NCBI GenBank assembly: GCA_028688015.1 | Contig: JAQTZB010000002.1 | Span: 62,001 to 126,000, forward strand | DNA from: Elusimicrobiales bacterium | Lineage (GTDB): Bacteria; Elusimicrobiota; Elusimicrobia; Elusimicrobiales; UBA9959 | Direction of reading: 5' to 3' | DNA length: 64,000 bases | Shown: positions 35,752 to 45,430 of the stretch, in pieces | How positions within the stretch are numbered: position 1 is the first letter of the stretch | Layout: every line of letters starts with the position of its first letter | Notes under the pieces: model-generated | Told to the model about the DNA's origin: nothing | The model's database searches: none | Seen by the model: only the letters and a program-made list of their open reading frames with translations | Program-made: the position numbers and the translations under genes

Positions 35752-36611
35752 GCGATATCCTTGATGTCAAAGGCCTGAAAAAGGCTTTCGGCGGCAGAGA
35801 GGTGCTGAAGGGCCTGGACCTGGCCGCGGCCAGGGGCGAGGTGATAGGCATACTGGGCCGCAACGGCTCCGGCAAGACCACGCTGTTCAGCATCCTGCTG
35901 GACCTGGTCTCGGCGGACGGCGGCAGCGCCGAGGTCCTGGGCCTGCGCCCCGACGGCAGCGGCCGCCTGCGCGGGCTGATAGGCTACGTGCCGGAGAAGC
36001 CGGCCTTCCACGGCTTCATGACCGCCGGCGAAGTGCTGGCCTTCAGGGCGCGCTTCTTCCCCCGCTGGGACATGCCCAAGGCGCTGGACCTCTGCAAAAA
36101 ACTCGAGCTGGACCCCGCCGCCGGGGTGGCCGCCATGAGCAAGGGCAATCTGGCCAAGCTGGCCTGGATCACGGCCGTGGCGCACAACCCGGAACTGCTC
36201 CTGCTTGACGAGCCCACCTCCGGACTGGATTACCTGGTGCGCGACCACATCCTCAACGGGCTCATTCACGAACTTACCGAGGGCGGCAGGACGATCATAG
36301 TTTCCAACCACCGCATGGGCGAGATGGGCGGCATCCTGGACCGGGTCTGCGTGCTGAAGGACGGCGTCATAGCCGCAAGCCACGGCGCGGCCTTCCTCGC
36401 CGAAGAGGCGTTCCGCGCGGCCGCCAGGCTGGAGACGCCGCTCTCCCTGCCCGAGGGAGTGGTTGCGCTCGGCGGCGGCGGCGCCCTGCGGGAATTCGCG
36501 GTGTTCGGCCGCAAAAACCTCGAGAAGCTCAGGCTGGACCCGGCCTTCGCCGGGGCGGAGATCTCCCCCCTGTTACTGGAAGATTCCTTCAAAGTGCTGC
36601 TCGGAGAATAG
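35748..36611 (+). CDS. ABC transporter ATP-binding protein
   Basis: This 287-residue ATPase has Walker A GRNGSGKTT (about residues 37-45), a divergent signature region (MSKGNLAKLA), Walker B LLLLDEPTSGLD (about 148-159) and an H-loop His (SNHRMGE). The SKGN form of the signature instead of LSGGQ is found in several YtrB/EcsA-like transporters. It pairs with the permease gene 10 bp downstream. The substrate is unknown; YtrA-linked systems often respond to cell-wall-active compounds. Confidence 0.9.
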   Translation: MSDILDVKGLKKAFGGREVLKGLDLAAARGEVIGILGRNGSGKTTLFSILLDLVSADGGSAEVLGLRPDGSGRLRGLIGYVPEKPAFHGFMTAGEVLAFRARFFPRWDMPKALDLCKKLELDPAAGVAAMSKGNLAKLAWITAVAHNPELLLLDEPTSGLDYLVRDHILNGLIHELTEGGRTIIVSNHRMGEMGGILDRVCVLKDGVIAASHGAAFLAEEAFRAAARLETPLSLPEGVVALGGGGALREFAVFGRKNLEKLRLDPAFAGAEISPLLLEDSFKVLLGE

Positions 36612-36621
36612 AGGAACTATT

Positions 36622-38568
36622 ATGAAGAACCTTCTTATCCTTCAGTTCAGGAAAAGCCGCCTCCCCTTCCTGGTGCTGGCGGGGGCCGTTCTGCTGTCGG
36701 CCCCGGCGGCCCTGCTGTTCCGCCCCCAGTCCATAACAGGGGCCGAGGCCGTCAACATCGCCATGCTCTTCTGGGCCCTGGCCGGGCTCCCGCTGGCCAT
36801 AATGACCCTGGCCGGGACCGCCGGTTCCGAGGCCGCCTCCGACGGAGCCCGCGCGGTGGAACAGCCGCTCCCGGCGAGCCAGTACAGGCAGGTGCTCTCG
36901 GGCCTGGCCGCGGCCGCGGCCCAGACGGCGCTGCTCATCCTGGCCGTCTACGCGATAATGGGCTTCTCGGTGCCGCTGGACAAGCTGAACTTCGTGAACG
37001 CCCATGTGGCGAGGCACTACTTCTTCTACTCGGTTTTCCTCGTCCTTTACACCTTCACCCTTTCCTACGCCTTCCGCAACGCCGTAGCCGGCGGCCTGGC
37101 CGCGGCGGCGCTGCTTGGCATCACGGCGGTGCCCCTGCTCTCGGCGGCCCTCTTCAGCGAGCTGATGCTGCGCCTGGTCCCGCTGACTTTCCTTAACACC
37201 CTCACCGCCGGCCTGGCCCTGGCCGGTACGCTCGGCGCGCTGCACCTGCTGTGCCGCTCGCACGCCCGCAAAGAGGCCGGGAGAGCGGCCAAAGCCCTTT
37301 TTGCCGCGCTCCTGCTGGCGGCCCCGGCGCTGCCCCCCTTCCTCGGCCTTGCCGCCCTGCGCGCCAAGTCCGCGGAGGTGACCTGGCCCGTCTTCCCGCT
37401 GAGCATGCAGGCGGACGCCCCGCAGGGCGCGCCCGGCGTCATGCTGGTGCAGAAGCCGTTCACCGGCGAGGTGTTTTTGGTCGACGAAGAGGGCAGGCGC
37501 GCCGCCGTTTTCGCCGAGGATTCGGCCCGGTGGCTGCCTAATTATTTCTTCCCGGTGCCGGCCTTCGTGCGGGGCCAGACGATGGCCGCCCCGGACGGCG
37601 GCGTCTGGGTCTACGCCGACCGCTATGACAAGCCCGGCGTGCTGATGTACGGCAGCGCCGCCGGCGGGCTGAGACTCCGCGCCTCCCTGCCGGACTCCTG
37701 GAGGGCGAATTTTGTGCGGGGAAAAGTCCCGGGGCTGGTCGAGCGCCGGAAAGACGGCTTCTATTACACGCAGCTCACGGCCGGCAGCGAGCCCCTCAAG
37801 TGGGAAAATATCGGGAAGCTGCGCGGCGAGGCCGCGAAGCGGTGGCTAGCCGGTACCGGGGCGGAAGCGCTGCTGGACGCCTTCCTGCGCGCCACTCTGG
37901 CCGGGGCCCCGGGCGTGGCCGTGCTCTCCGCCGACGGCAAAACGGTAACCTCCGGCGCAGGGCGGTGGACAGTGCCCGGCGCCCTGGGGGCACAGTCCCC
38001 CCTTGTCGGCGTTCGGCTCGGCGACGGGCTGAACTACGTAGTCCCGGCCCGCGAAGGCAAAGGCTATGCCGCCTATCTCTGTGCGCCGGGCAAGGCGGCC
38101 CGCAGGCTCTGGCGGGATTACTTCCGCGTGGGCGCGAACTTATGGACCGCCCCCGACGGCACGCTCTGGGGCTACAGCAGGAAATCCAATATCGTATTGA
38201 CGGTCAGGAATGTTTTCGGCACGTCGAAGAAAGAGTTCGACTCGCCTCAATTCAGCATTTTGACCCGCGAGGGCAGGTCCATCGAGTCCTTCAGGCTTGA
38301 TAACATGCTGAGGGACCTCCCGGCGGCCGACGGGGACATAGCGCTGGTCAGGGAGGCCAAGGGAGAGCTGTGGTTCACGATAGGCAACGCCTACCTGGTG
38401 AAGACCGGCGAGAACCCGCAGGGGCCGTATTCAGCCTGGGAGCTGCCCGTAAGCGTGCGGGAGAAGTACTGGCGCAGCGCCGTACTGCCCACCCGCAACG
38501 GCATCCTGATCGCGGCGATGGACGGCGTTCACTTCATGGACTGGGAAGGCAACAGCAGGAAACTCTGA
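36622..38568 (+). CDS. ABC permease fused to a large C-terminal repeat domain
   Basis: In this 648-residue protein the first 290 residues carry about six or seven membrane helices, as in ABC-2-type permeases. The remaining 350 residues are soluble and rich in Gly/Trp strand motifs such as PDGGVWVYADRYD, PDGTLWGY and AKGELWFTIGN. These resemble blades of a beta-propeller, probably on the outer face. The ATG at 36622 has GAGGAA upstream; earlier in-frame codons lie inside the ATPase gene. The propeller-like part is unusual for a YtrA-linked permease and may sense a ligand. The fold is inferred by eye. Confidence 0.75.
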   Translation: MKNLLILQFRKSRLPFLVLAGAVLLSAPAALLFRPQSITGAEAVNIAMLFWALAGLPLAIMTLAGTAGSEAASDGARAVEQPLPASQYRQVLSGLAAAAAQTALLILAVYAIMGFSVPLDKLNFVNAHVARHYFFYSVFLVLYTFTLSYAFRNAVAGGLAAAALLGITAVPLLSAALFSELMLRLVPLTFLNTLTAGLALAGTLGALHLLCRSHARKEAGRAAKALFAALLLAAPALPPFLGLAALRAKSAEVTWPVFPLSMQADAPQGAPGVMLVQKPFTGEVFLVDEEGRRAAVFAEDSARWLPNYFFPVPAFVRGQTMAAPDGGVWVYADRYDKPGVLMYGSAAGGLRLRASLPDSWRANFVRGKVPGLVERRKDGFYYTQLTAGSEPLKWENIGKLRGEAAKRWLAGTGAEALLDAFLRATLAGAPGVAVLSADGKTVTSGAGRWTVPGALGAQSPLVGVRLGDGLNYVVPAREGKGYAAYLCAPGKAARRLWRDYFRVGANLWTAPDGTLWGYSRKSNIVLTVRNVFGTSKKEFDSPQFSILTREGRSIESFRLDNMLRDLPAADGDIALVREAKGELWFTIGNAYLVKTGENPQGPYSAWELPVSVREKYWRSAVLPTRNGILIAAMDGVHFMDWEGNSRKL

Positions 38569-38582
38569 GCCGCGGCAAAATA

Positions 38583-38614
38583 AAACAAGCCGGCCCTCTG
38601 GGCCGGCTTGTTTT
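38583..38614. terminator. Bidirectional terminator between convergent operons
   Basis: Arms AAACAAGCCGGCC and GGCCGGCTTGTTT with a CTCTG loop. A/T runs on both sides serve the ABC operon (plus) and the hut operon (minus). Confidence 0.9.
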
Positions 38615-38627
38615 ATTTCTGTCAGCG

Positions 38628-39626
38628 TCAGAAAGTCTGCGTAACCTTATTGAGCCCTTTAGGGTTGTCCGGGTTGAGGCCCTTGGCGAGCGAGAGGCGC
38701 AGGGCCAGCTTCTTCATGCGGATGTCCGTCGGGATGCAGCTGAAAGGCATCTTAAGGGAGCCCGGCTTAATGACATGATACGGGGTACCGCGCTCCTTCA
38801 GGGCGCGTTTGACCTTCATAATATCCTCGGGCGTACGGTCCGAAGGCGAGAAGAGGAAGACCAGGTCTTTTGAAGTGTAAGCCCCTACCGGGCCGTGCAG
38901 GAATTCCGCGGCCGAGTAGCCCAGCGCGTGCGCCTTGGCCATCTCGCGGAACTTCAGGGCCGAGTCCTCGGCCACGGCGTTATAGGGTCCGCGCCCGACG
39001 AAACCCAGCATGTGGGCTTTCTTTATCTGGGCTATCAGCTTGTCCCCGCCGTAATTTTCCTTAACTGCGCGCGCGGCGGCGTCCACGGCATCCTTGAAAT
39101 CCCTGTCCCCGAAGCAGCCGCTCCAGGCCTGCGCGGCCCACAGCACGGCCCAGAGCTGCAGCTCGAAGCTCTTGGTGGCGGCCACGGGAACTTCCTTGGA
39201 ATACGACAGCAGGATATGGCGGCCGGCCAGGCGGGCCAGCGGGTTGCGCTTCAGGTCGGGCTCGTTGGTGACGGCCACGCCCTTCGCCCCCCACTTCAGC
39301 AGCTTCTCCAGGCAGGCAACGATGTCCTGGCTGCGGCCCGACTGGGAAAAAGCCCAGACGGCCTGCCCGGCGAAGTGCAGCGGCCGCCGGGCCTCGAAGA
39401 TGGAATGCGGGTGGATGAAGTTGGTGACGGTGCCGGCGTAGGTTTCCCAGATGTACTTGGCGAACAGCGTGGCGGTACCCGAGGAGCCGCGGCCGACCAG
39501 GTAGACGGTCTTGTCGGAGGAGCGGATGGCGAGCTTCTTTATCTCGCCCGCGCGGGAAGAGAACCTGGCCAGCAGCGCGGGTATCTCCGCTATGTCCTTG
39601 TAGGTGAGGGTGTCTTTGATGTTCAT
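38628..39626 (-). CDS. Double-SIS sugar-phosphate isomerase/deglycase (GlmS/AgaS/FrlB-like)
   Basis: This 332-residue protein consists of two SIS domains and lacks the glutaminase domain of GlmS. Signatures are VGRGSSGTA (about residues 43-51), SQSGRSQD (about 94), VAATKSFELQL and the C-terminal NPKGLNKVTQTF. Relatives isomerise amino-sugar phosphates or split fructosamine-6-phosphates. It is the last gene of the hut operon and overlaps the HAD gene (ATGA). The pairing with a phosphatase and histidine genes raises the idea of processing glycated amino acids, which is speculative. Confidence 0.82.
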   Translation of the reverse strand: MNIKDTLTYKDIAEIPALLARFSSRAGEIKKLAIRSSDKTVYLVGRGSSGTATLFAKYIWETYAGTVTNFIHPHSIFEARRPLHFAGQAVWAFSQSGRSQDIVACLEKLLKWGAKGVAVTNEPDLKRNPLARLAGRHILLSYSKEVPVAATKSFELQLWAVLWAAQAWSGCFGDRDFKDAVDAAARAVKENYGGDKLIAQIKKAHMLGFVGRGPYNAVAEDSALKFREMAKAHALGYSAAEFLHGPVGAYTSKDLVFLFSPSDRTPEDIMKVKRALKERGTPYHVIKPGSLKMPFSCIPTDIRMKKLALRLSLAKGLNPDNPKGLNKVTQTF

Positions 39627-40468
39627 TTTCCGGCGGCCTTCCTTTTTGCTTCGCGCAGCTTGCGCATGTTGAGCTCTATATCGCGGATGTCCAGGCCGGT
39701 GCGGCCGTAATGGGCATGCTCTATGGGCGAATCTGGGCAGATATAGGTACCGCGGCTCACGCCGCCCGGGTCTTTAACCAGACCCAGCCAGATAAGCCAG
39801 GGCTTCAGGTTCAAGAAATCCTTGGCTATGAGCTCCGGGTTGGAGCGCAGGATAGCCTCGCGGTCGCCGAAGCCGTCCAGCACGATGCCGCTGTGATAGC
39901 CCGCCTCTTTGGCAGCCTCGGCGTCGCGGTGCGTGTCGCCTATCACGAACACGTCGCGCTCCTTTACCGCCGTCCCGGCCAGCTTGCCGGCGCGCTCCAC
40001 GGCCTTCCGCAGCACAACGCTCCTGTGATGCGAATCGCAGCCGTAGCCGCCGAAAGCGAAATGCCTGAGCAGGCCCGACGGCTCCAGCTTTATGAAGGCG
40101 CCGTCCTTCAGGTTGCCGGTGCCGAGCCCCAGCAGGACGCCCTTCTGTTTTGAAAGCTTCTCCAGGAACTTCTCTACGCCTTTGACCTTGCGGTATTTCC
40201 TGGCTTTCACCGAAGCGCTCACTTCCAGCGGCAGGCGGTCCACGTACTTCCGCACCAGGACGGCCAGCTCTTTTTTAGTGGGCTTACGCCCGGCGCCGAC
40301 CCTGTAGGCGTTCTCGAAGTTGGCCTTGTCGGTGGCGCCCTGCAGCTGCACCGCGCTGCAGGCGTCCTTGTGGCCGGTGAGGGCCTCCACGGCGTGGTTC
40401 AGGGCCCTCGCCCCCGCGCCGCCGGCCTTCACCAGCGTGCCGTCAATGTCGAAAAGTATTATTTTCAT
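39623..40468 (-). CDS. HAD-superfamily phosphatase with C-terminal extension
   Basis: This 281-residue protein is a HAD hydrolase of the phosphoglycolate-phosphatase type. It has the nucleophile motif FDIDGTLV (about residues 5-12), the Thr of LGTGNLK (about 116), and VIGDTHRDAEAAKEAG (about 175-190) with the acidic motif. An extra 70-residue C-terminus with PDSPIEHAHYGRTGLDIRDIE is not part of the usual fold. ATGA overlaps join it to hutI upstream and to the SIS gene downstream. The substrate is unknown; a sugar phosphate is likely given the neighbour. Confidence 0.8.
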   Translation of the reverse strand: MKIILFDIDGTLVKAGGAGARALNHAVEALTGHKDACSAVQLQGATDKANFENAYRVGAGRKPTKKELAVLVRKYVDRLPLEVSASVKARKYRKVKGVEKFLEKLSKQKGVLLGLGTGNLKDGAFIKLEPSGLLRHFAFGGYGCDSHHRSVVLRKAVERAGKLAGTAVKERDVFVIGDTHRDAEAAKEAGYHSGIVLDGFGDREAILRSNPELIAKDFLNLKPWLIWLGLVKDPGGVSRGTYICPDSPIEHAHYGRTGLDIRDIELNMRKLREAKRKAAGK

Positions 40469-41715
40469 TTCTTAGCGTGAACTATGCGGCCCTTCTTTAC
40501 TGTCAGCGAGCACTGGTTGCCGCCGAAATAGTAGGCCAGTTCCCGGTAATCGTCGGCGTCGAAAAAGGCGAGGTCGGCCTGCAGGCCGGGAATCACCGCG
40601 CCGCAGCGGTCGCCAATGCCCAGCGCCCAGGCGCCGTTGACGGTGGCGGCGCAGAGGGCCTCCTCCGGAGTCATCGCACAGTGAGTGCAGGCCACGGAGA
40701 GCACGAACTGCATGTTCCAGCACGGGCAGGTTCCCGGGTTGAAATCGGTGGCCAGCGCCACCGGCACGCCCTCGGCTATCAGCTCGCGGGCCGGCGGGAA
40801 TTTATTGAGACCGAGGTAATAATTAGAGGCGGGCAGCAGGGCCGCGATGGTGCCCGCGTCGCGCATGGCGGCTATGTCTTCAGCGTAGACGTGGTCCGCG
40901 TGGTCGGCGCTGACGGCCCCGGCCGCGGCGCCGGCCCGGGTGCCGCCGTAATTGGAGAGCTGCTCGGAATGCACCTTGGGGCGCAGGCCCAGCCGCGCGG
41001 CCTCTTTGAGGTAGGCTGTGGTCTGTTCCGGAGTGAAATAGCCCTTTTCGCAGAAGATGTCGGCGAAGACCGCCAGTTTTTCCGCCGCGGCCTTGGGGAG
41101 GATCTCAGCTGTAACGTAGTCCAGGTATTTCCGGGCGTCGCCGTTGAACTCCGGGGGCACGCTGTGGGCGGCCAGCAGCGTCGGCAGCAGTTCCAGCGGC
41201 GTGAGCTTTTTAGCGTCGCGCACGGCCCGCAGCATTTTCAGCTCGGAGTCCAGGCTGAGGCCGTAGCCGCTTTTAACTTCGGCGGTAGTGGTGCCGCATT
41301 CCAGAAAACGGGCGGCGCGGCGCGCCAGCTGGGCGGCCATGGGCTTGAGCGCCTGGCCGCGGACGGCGCCGATGCTGGAAATTATCCCCCCGCCGGCGGC
41401 CTTGATCTGCTGGTAGGTGGCGCCGGCGGTGCGCATGGAAAAATCCTTCAGCCGTGGCTCGGCGAAGACCATGTGAGTATGGCTGTCCACGAAGCCCGGC
41501 AGACAGATCCCGCCGGTCTCCACCACGCGCGCCTTTTTAGCCAGCCGGTGGCGGGCCACGGCGGCGCGGGGCCCGGCGGCTTCTATCACGCCCCCCTCCA
41601 CCAGCACGGCGGCGTTCTTCACCAGGCCGGTCTCGCGCATGGCGGCCCCCGCCCTGGGCGACAGGTCCCCGGCGAAGGTCAGCAGCTGCTTGATGCCTGT
41701 GAAGAGCGTAGCCAT
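40465..41715 (-). CDS. hutI: Imidazolonepropionase
   Basis: This 416-residue enzyme hydrolyses imidazolone-5-propanoate to formiminoglutamate, the third step of histidine degradation. It is an amidohydrolase with ligands in DSHTHMVFAEPR (about residues 75-86), a later His in HSEQLSNYGGT, and SADHADHVYAED. TDFNPGTCP (about 315) is highly typical of HutI. The start codon overlaps the yajQ stop, and the gene overlaps HAD downstream, so it is tightly coupled. Length matches the family. Confidence 0.95.
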   Translation of the reverse strand: MATLFTGIKQLLTFAGDLSPRAGAAMRETGLVKNAAVLVEGGVIEAAGPRAAVARHRLAKKARVVETGGICLPGFVDSHTHMVFAEPRLKDFSMRTAGATYQQIKAAGGGIISSIGAVRGQALKPMAAQLARRAARFLECGTTTAEVKSGYGLSLDSELKMLRAVRDAKKLTPLELLPTLLAAHSVPPEFNGDARKYLDYVTAEILPKAAAEKLAVFADIFCEKGYFTPEQTTAYLKEAARLGLRPKVHSEQLSNYGGTRAGAAAGAVSADHADHVYAEDIAAMRDAGTIAALLPASNYYLGLNKFPPARELIAEGVPVALATDFNPGTCPCWNMQFVLSVACTHCAMTPEEALCAATVNGAWALGIGDRCGAVIPGLQADLAFFDADDYRELAYYFGGNQCSLTVKKGRIVHAKK

Positions 41716-42212
41716 CAGCGGAAGTTGTCGAACTGGAGGGTTATGCCGTAGTCCCCGCCGCGCAGCAGGCTCATCACGTTCTGCAGCTCGTCCTTGGACT
41801 TGGAAGTCACGCGCAGCGTGTCGCCCTGTATGGAGACATTGGCCTTGAGCTTGGCGTCCTTGATGGCCCGGACTATTTCCTTGGCCTTGTCCTGCGGTAT
41901 GCCCTGCTGCACTTTCACTGCCATCTTGGCGGTGCCGCCCAGGGCGCTCTCCACCTTCTGCGCCTCGAAATTCTTAACCGGCAGGCCGCGCTTGGAGACC
42001 TTCATCATCAGCACTTCGTAGAGCGCCTTGACCTTGTAGTCGTCGGAAGACTGCAGCATGATGGTATTGGCCTTCTTGTCGAAGTTGATCTCGGACCTGG
42101 AGTCCTTGAAGTCGTAGCGGTTCACCACTTCCTTCATGGCGATGGCGATAGCCTCGTCCACCACGGTATATTCCACTTTAGAAACCACGTCGAAGCTGAA
42201 ATCAGAAGCCAT
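41715..42212 (-). CDS. yajQ: YajQ-family nucleotide-binding protein
   Basis: This 165-residue protein matches YajQ over its full length (MASDFSFDVVSKVEYTVVDEAI at the start, SLLRGGDYGITLQFDNFR at the end, viewed as separate motifs). The two-domain fold binds nucleotides, and some members bind cyclic di-GMP and act with transcription factors. The ribosome binding site AGGAG is clear. Its place between hutU and hutI is unusual and suggests either shared regulation or chance operon growth. Confidence 0.93.
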   Translation of the reverse strand: MASDFSFDVVSKVEYTVVDEAIAIAMKEVVNRYDFKDSRSEINFDKKANTIMLQSSDDYKVKALYEVLMMKVSKRGLPVKNFEAQKVESALGGTAKMAVKVQQGIPQDKAKEIVRAIKDAKLKANVSIQGDTLRVTSKSKDELQNVMSLLRGGDYGITLQFDNFR

Positions 42213-42235
42213 AGTATTCGTTCTCCTAAGTTTCG

Positions 42236-43888
42236 TTATTTAAGCATCGGGATCTTGACGCCTTTCTTTTTGGCGAAATCCGAAGCGATCTTGTAGCCGG
42301 CATCGGCATGGCGCAGCACGCCCATGGCCGGGTCGTTGGTCAGCACGCGGTCGAGGCGCAGGTCCATCGCTTTGGTGCCGTCGGCCACGATGACCTGCCC
42401 GGCGTGCAGGGAATAACCCATGCCCACCCCGCCGCCGTGGTGGAAAGACACCCAGCTGGCGCCTGAGGCCGTGTTGATCAGCGCATTGAGTATGGGCCAG
42501 TCGGCTATAGCGTCGGAACCGTCCTTCATGGCCTCGGTCTCGCGGAAGGGGCTGGCGACGGAGCCGGAGTCCAGGTGGTCGCGGCCTATCACGATGGGCG
42601 CCGAAACCTTGCCCTTGCGCACCAGGTCGTTGAACATCAGGCCGGCCTGGTGGCGCTCGCCGTAGCCCAGCCAGCAGATGCGCGCCGGGAGGCCCTGGAA
42701 GGCCACCTTCTCGGAGGCCATGTCCAGCCAGTGGTGCAGGTGGGCGTTTTTCGGGAAGAGCTTCTTGATCGCCGCGTCGGTCACGGCTATGTCTTTGGGG
42801 TCGCCGGACAGCGCGGCCCAGCGGAACGGGCCTTTGCCCTCGCAGAACAGATCGCGGATATAGGCCGGCACGAAGCCGGGGAAGTCGTAGGCGTGCTTCA
42901 CGCCCTGCTTGAAGGCCATCGTGCGGATATTGTTGCCGTAGTCGAAGGTGACGGCCCCTGCCTTCTGCAGCTTCAGCATGGCCTCGACGTGTATGGCCAT
43001 GGACTCCATGGCGAGCTTTACATATTTCTTCGGGTCGCGCTTGCGCAGCTCGGCCGCGGCCTTGAGCGTGTAGCCCTTCGGGATATAGCCGCGCAGCGGG
43101 TCGTGCGCCGAGGTCTGGTCGGTCAGCACGTCTATCGGAACGCGGCGGCGCGCCAGTTCGGGCAGCACCTCGGCGCAGTTGCCGAGCAGGCCTATCGAAA
43201 GCGGCTTCTTCGCCTTCTGCGCGGCCGCGGCCAGGCGCAGCGCCTCGTCGAGGTCGCGGCTCATGATATCGACGTAGCGGGTCTCCAGGCGCTTCTGTAT
43301 GCGCGTCTCGTCCACCTCCACCACTATGGCCACGCCGCCGGCCATGGTCACGGCCAGCGGCTGGGCGCCGCCCATGCCGCCGAGGCCGCCGGTCACGGTG
43401 AGCTTGCCGGCCAGGTCGCTCTTGAAATGCTTGCGGGCGAGTGCTGCGAAGGTCTCGTAGGTGCCCTGCAGTATGCCCTGCGTGCCTATGTAGATCCAGG
43501 AGCCGGCGGTCATCTGGCCGTACATCATCAGGCCTTTCTTATCCAGTTCGTCGAATGTTTCCCAGTTGGCCCAGTTGCCCACCAAGTTAGAGTTGGCGAT
43601 AATGACGCGGGGACTGTGCTCGTGCGTGCGCAGCACGCCGACGGGCTTGCCGCTCTGCACCAGCAGGGTCTCGTCTCCCTCCAGCTTGCGCAACGAGGAA
43701 ACGATGGCGTTATAGCAGTCCCAGTTGCGGGCGGCCTTGCCGCGCCCGCCGTAGACCACCAGTTCCTCGGGGCGCTCGGCCACCTCGGGGTCCAGGTTGT
43801 TCATCAGCATGCGCAGGGCGGCCTCCTGTTGCCACCCCTTGCAGGAAAGTTTATTGCCGCGCGCCGCGCGTATCACGTTAGAAGTCAT
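42236..43888 (-). CDS. hutU: Urocanate hydratase
   Basis: This 550-residue enzyme adds water to urocanate to give imidazolonepropionate, using tightly bound NAD+ as an electrophile. Diagnostic parts are [19 protein letters not shown], the Rossmann-like [21 protein letters not shown] (two short motifs at about 165-185), the active-site region [14 protein letters not shown] and [17 protein letters not shown]. Length equals that of known HutU. GGAGG precedes the ATG, 12 bp after hutH. Confidence 0.96.
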   Translation of the reverse strand: MTSNVIRAARGNKLSCKGWQQEAALRMLMNNLDPEVAERPEELVVYGGRGKAARNWDCYNAIVSSLRKLEGDETLLVQSGKPVGVLRTHEHSPRVIIANSNLVGNWANWETFDELDKKGLMMYGQMTAGSWIYIGTQGILQGTYETFAALARKHFKSDLAGKLTVTGGLGGMGGAQPLAVTMAGGVAIVVEVDETRIQKRLETRYVDIMSRDLDEALRLAAAAQKAKKPLSIGLLGNCAEVLPELARRRVPIDVLTDQTSAHDPLRGYIPKGYTLKAAAELRKRDPKKYVKLAMESMAIHVEAMLKLQKAGAVTFDYGNNIRTMAFKQGVKHAYDFPGFVPAYIRDLFCEGKGPFRWAALSGDPKDIAVTDAAIKKLFPKNAHLHHWLDMASEKVAFQGLPARICWLGYGERHQAGLMFNDLVRKGKVSAPIVIGRDHLDSGSVASPFRETEAMKDGSDAIADWPILNALINTASGASWVSFHHGGGVGMGYSLHAGQVIVADGTKAMDLRLDRVLTNDPAMGVLRHADAGYKIASDFAKKKGVKIPMLK

Positions 43889-43900
43889 GCAGCCTCCAGA

Positions 43901-45430
43901 TTAATCCTCTACGAAATAGCCGTTCAGCACCGCCTCGGCCACGGCCTCTATGCGGTCGGAGAAAACCTCGTCGCCCTTGAAGGCCGGCGAGATCATACGC
44001 AGCTTCGCCAGGGCGGCCTCCACGCGGGCGCCGGACTTGAGCGGGCGGTGGAACTCCACGCCCTCGGCGGCGGCCATCAGCTCGATGGCGGTTATACGCG
44101 CCACGTTGCGCACTACCGTGCTCAGCTTAAGCGCGGCGTTCATGCCCATGCTGACGAAATCCTCCTTATTGGCGGAGGTGGGGATGGAATCGGCGCTGGC
44201 CGGATGGCTGAGGACCTTGTTCTCGTTGCAGAGCGCGGCCGCGGTGACGTGCGCTATCATGAAACCCGACTCCAGGCCCGGGTTGCGGGCCAGGAAGGGC
44301 GGCAGGATCTCGAAATCGCTGACCAGCTGGGCCGTGCGCCGCTCGGAGATATTGCCGAGGGCCGTCAGGGCGATGGCGGCGAAGTCCGCGGCGAAAGCCA
44401 CGGCCTGGCCGTGGAAGTTGCCGCCGGAGATCACCTCTATGGAACCGCGCGTTTTCCCCTCCACCACCAGCGGGTTGTCGGTGACGCTGCCCAGCTCGGT
44501 CTCGAAGGTGTTCAGCGCGTACTCGATGGCGTCGCGCGCGGCGCCCATGGCCTGCGGCATGCAGCGCAGGCAGTAGGGGTCCTGCACGCGCTTGTCGGCG
44601 GTCTTGTGCGAGGCGCGGATCTGGCTGCCTTTCAGCATGGATTCCAGCATTTCAGCCACCTCGAGCTGCCCGGCGTGGGGCTTGAGCTCGTGGATGCGCT
44701 TGTCGAAGGCGGACGGGGTGCCCTTCAGCGCCTCCACGCTCATCGCGCCGGCGAGCACCGAGGAATAAAAAAGGTTCATGGCCTCGAAGAGCGCCAGGCC
44801 GCCTACGGACTTCATGGCCTGCGTGCCGTTGATCAGGGCGAGGCCCTCTTTCTCTGCCAGTTCTATCGTCTTTATGCCGGCCTCTTTCATGACCGCGGCG
44901 GAGGGGCGCCAGTCGCGCTCGCCAGCGAACTTGGCCCGGCCCTCGCCTATCAGGGTCAGCGCCATGTGGGCCGACGGGGCCAGGTCGCCGCTGGCGCCGA
45001 CCGAGCCCTTTGACGGGATGAACGGGATCACTCCCTTGTTGATGAGGGCCGAAAGGGTTTTTACCACTACCGGGCGCACGCCGGAGTTGCCACGGGCCAG
45101 TTCGTTGGCGCGGGCGAACATCAGGCCGCGGGCCTCCTCGTCGTCCAGCGGGGCGCCCACGCCGCAGGCGTGGCTGCGGATCAGGTTGACCTGCAGGCTC
45201 TTCAGGCTTTCGCGCGAGACGCGCTGGCTGGCCAGCTCGCCGAAGCCGGTGTTGATGCCGTACATTACGCGGTCCTCGGCCAGCAGGGCCTCCAGCGCCT
45301 TGCGCCGGGACTCGATAAGTTTAAGGGCCTTGGGCGGGAGCTCCGTCTTCCGGTAGCCGCAGGCCACCTCGGCGAAGTCCACGATGTCCGGGGCCGAGCC
45401 CAGGCTGAAAGGTTTGTTCTTAGCGCTCAT
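43901..45430 (-). CDS. hutH: Histidine ammonia-lyase
   Basis: This 509-residue enzyme removes ammonia from L-histidine to form urocanate. The Ala-Ser-Gly triad that forms the MIO cofactor lies in GSVGASGDLAP (about residues 142-152), and YGINTGFGELA (about 54) and NPLVVEG fit the family. The start at 45430 is chosen because its ATG overlaps the stop of the exonuclease gene (ATGA); an upstream in-frame ATG at 45457 lies inside that gene. It is the first catabolic gene of the hut operon. No HutC/HutP regulator is in the window. Confidence 0.96.
   Translation of the reverse strand: MSAKNKPFSLGSAPDIVDFAEVACGYRKTELPPKALKLIESRRKALEALLAEDRVMYGINTGFGELASQRVSRESLKSLQVNLIRSHACGVGAPLDDEEARGLMFARANELARGNSGVRPVVVKTLSALINKGVIPFIPSKGSVGASGDLAPSAHMALTLIGEGRAKFAGERDWRPSAAVMKEAGIKTIELAEKEGLALINGTQAMKSVGGLALFEAMNLFYSSVLAGAMSVEALKGTPSAFDKRIHELKPHAGQLEVAEMLESMLKGSQIRASHKTADKRVQDPYCLRCMPQAMGAARDAIEYALNTFETELGSVTDNPLVVEGKTRGSIEVISGGNFHGQAVAFAADFAAIALTALGNISERRTAQLVSDFEILPPFLARNPGLESGFMIAHVTAAALCNENKVLSHPASADSIPTSANKEDFVSMGMNAALKLSTVVRNVARITAIELMAAAEGVEFHRPLKSGARVEAALAKLRMISPAFKGDEVFSDRIEAVAEAVLNGYFVED

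Noticed and set aside
42575..45013. Plus-strand open frame of about 810 codons opposite hutU and hutH
   Set aside because: It is the antisense shadow of two clearly recognised enzymes, without a ribosome binding site or motifs.
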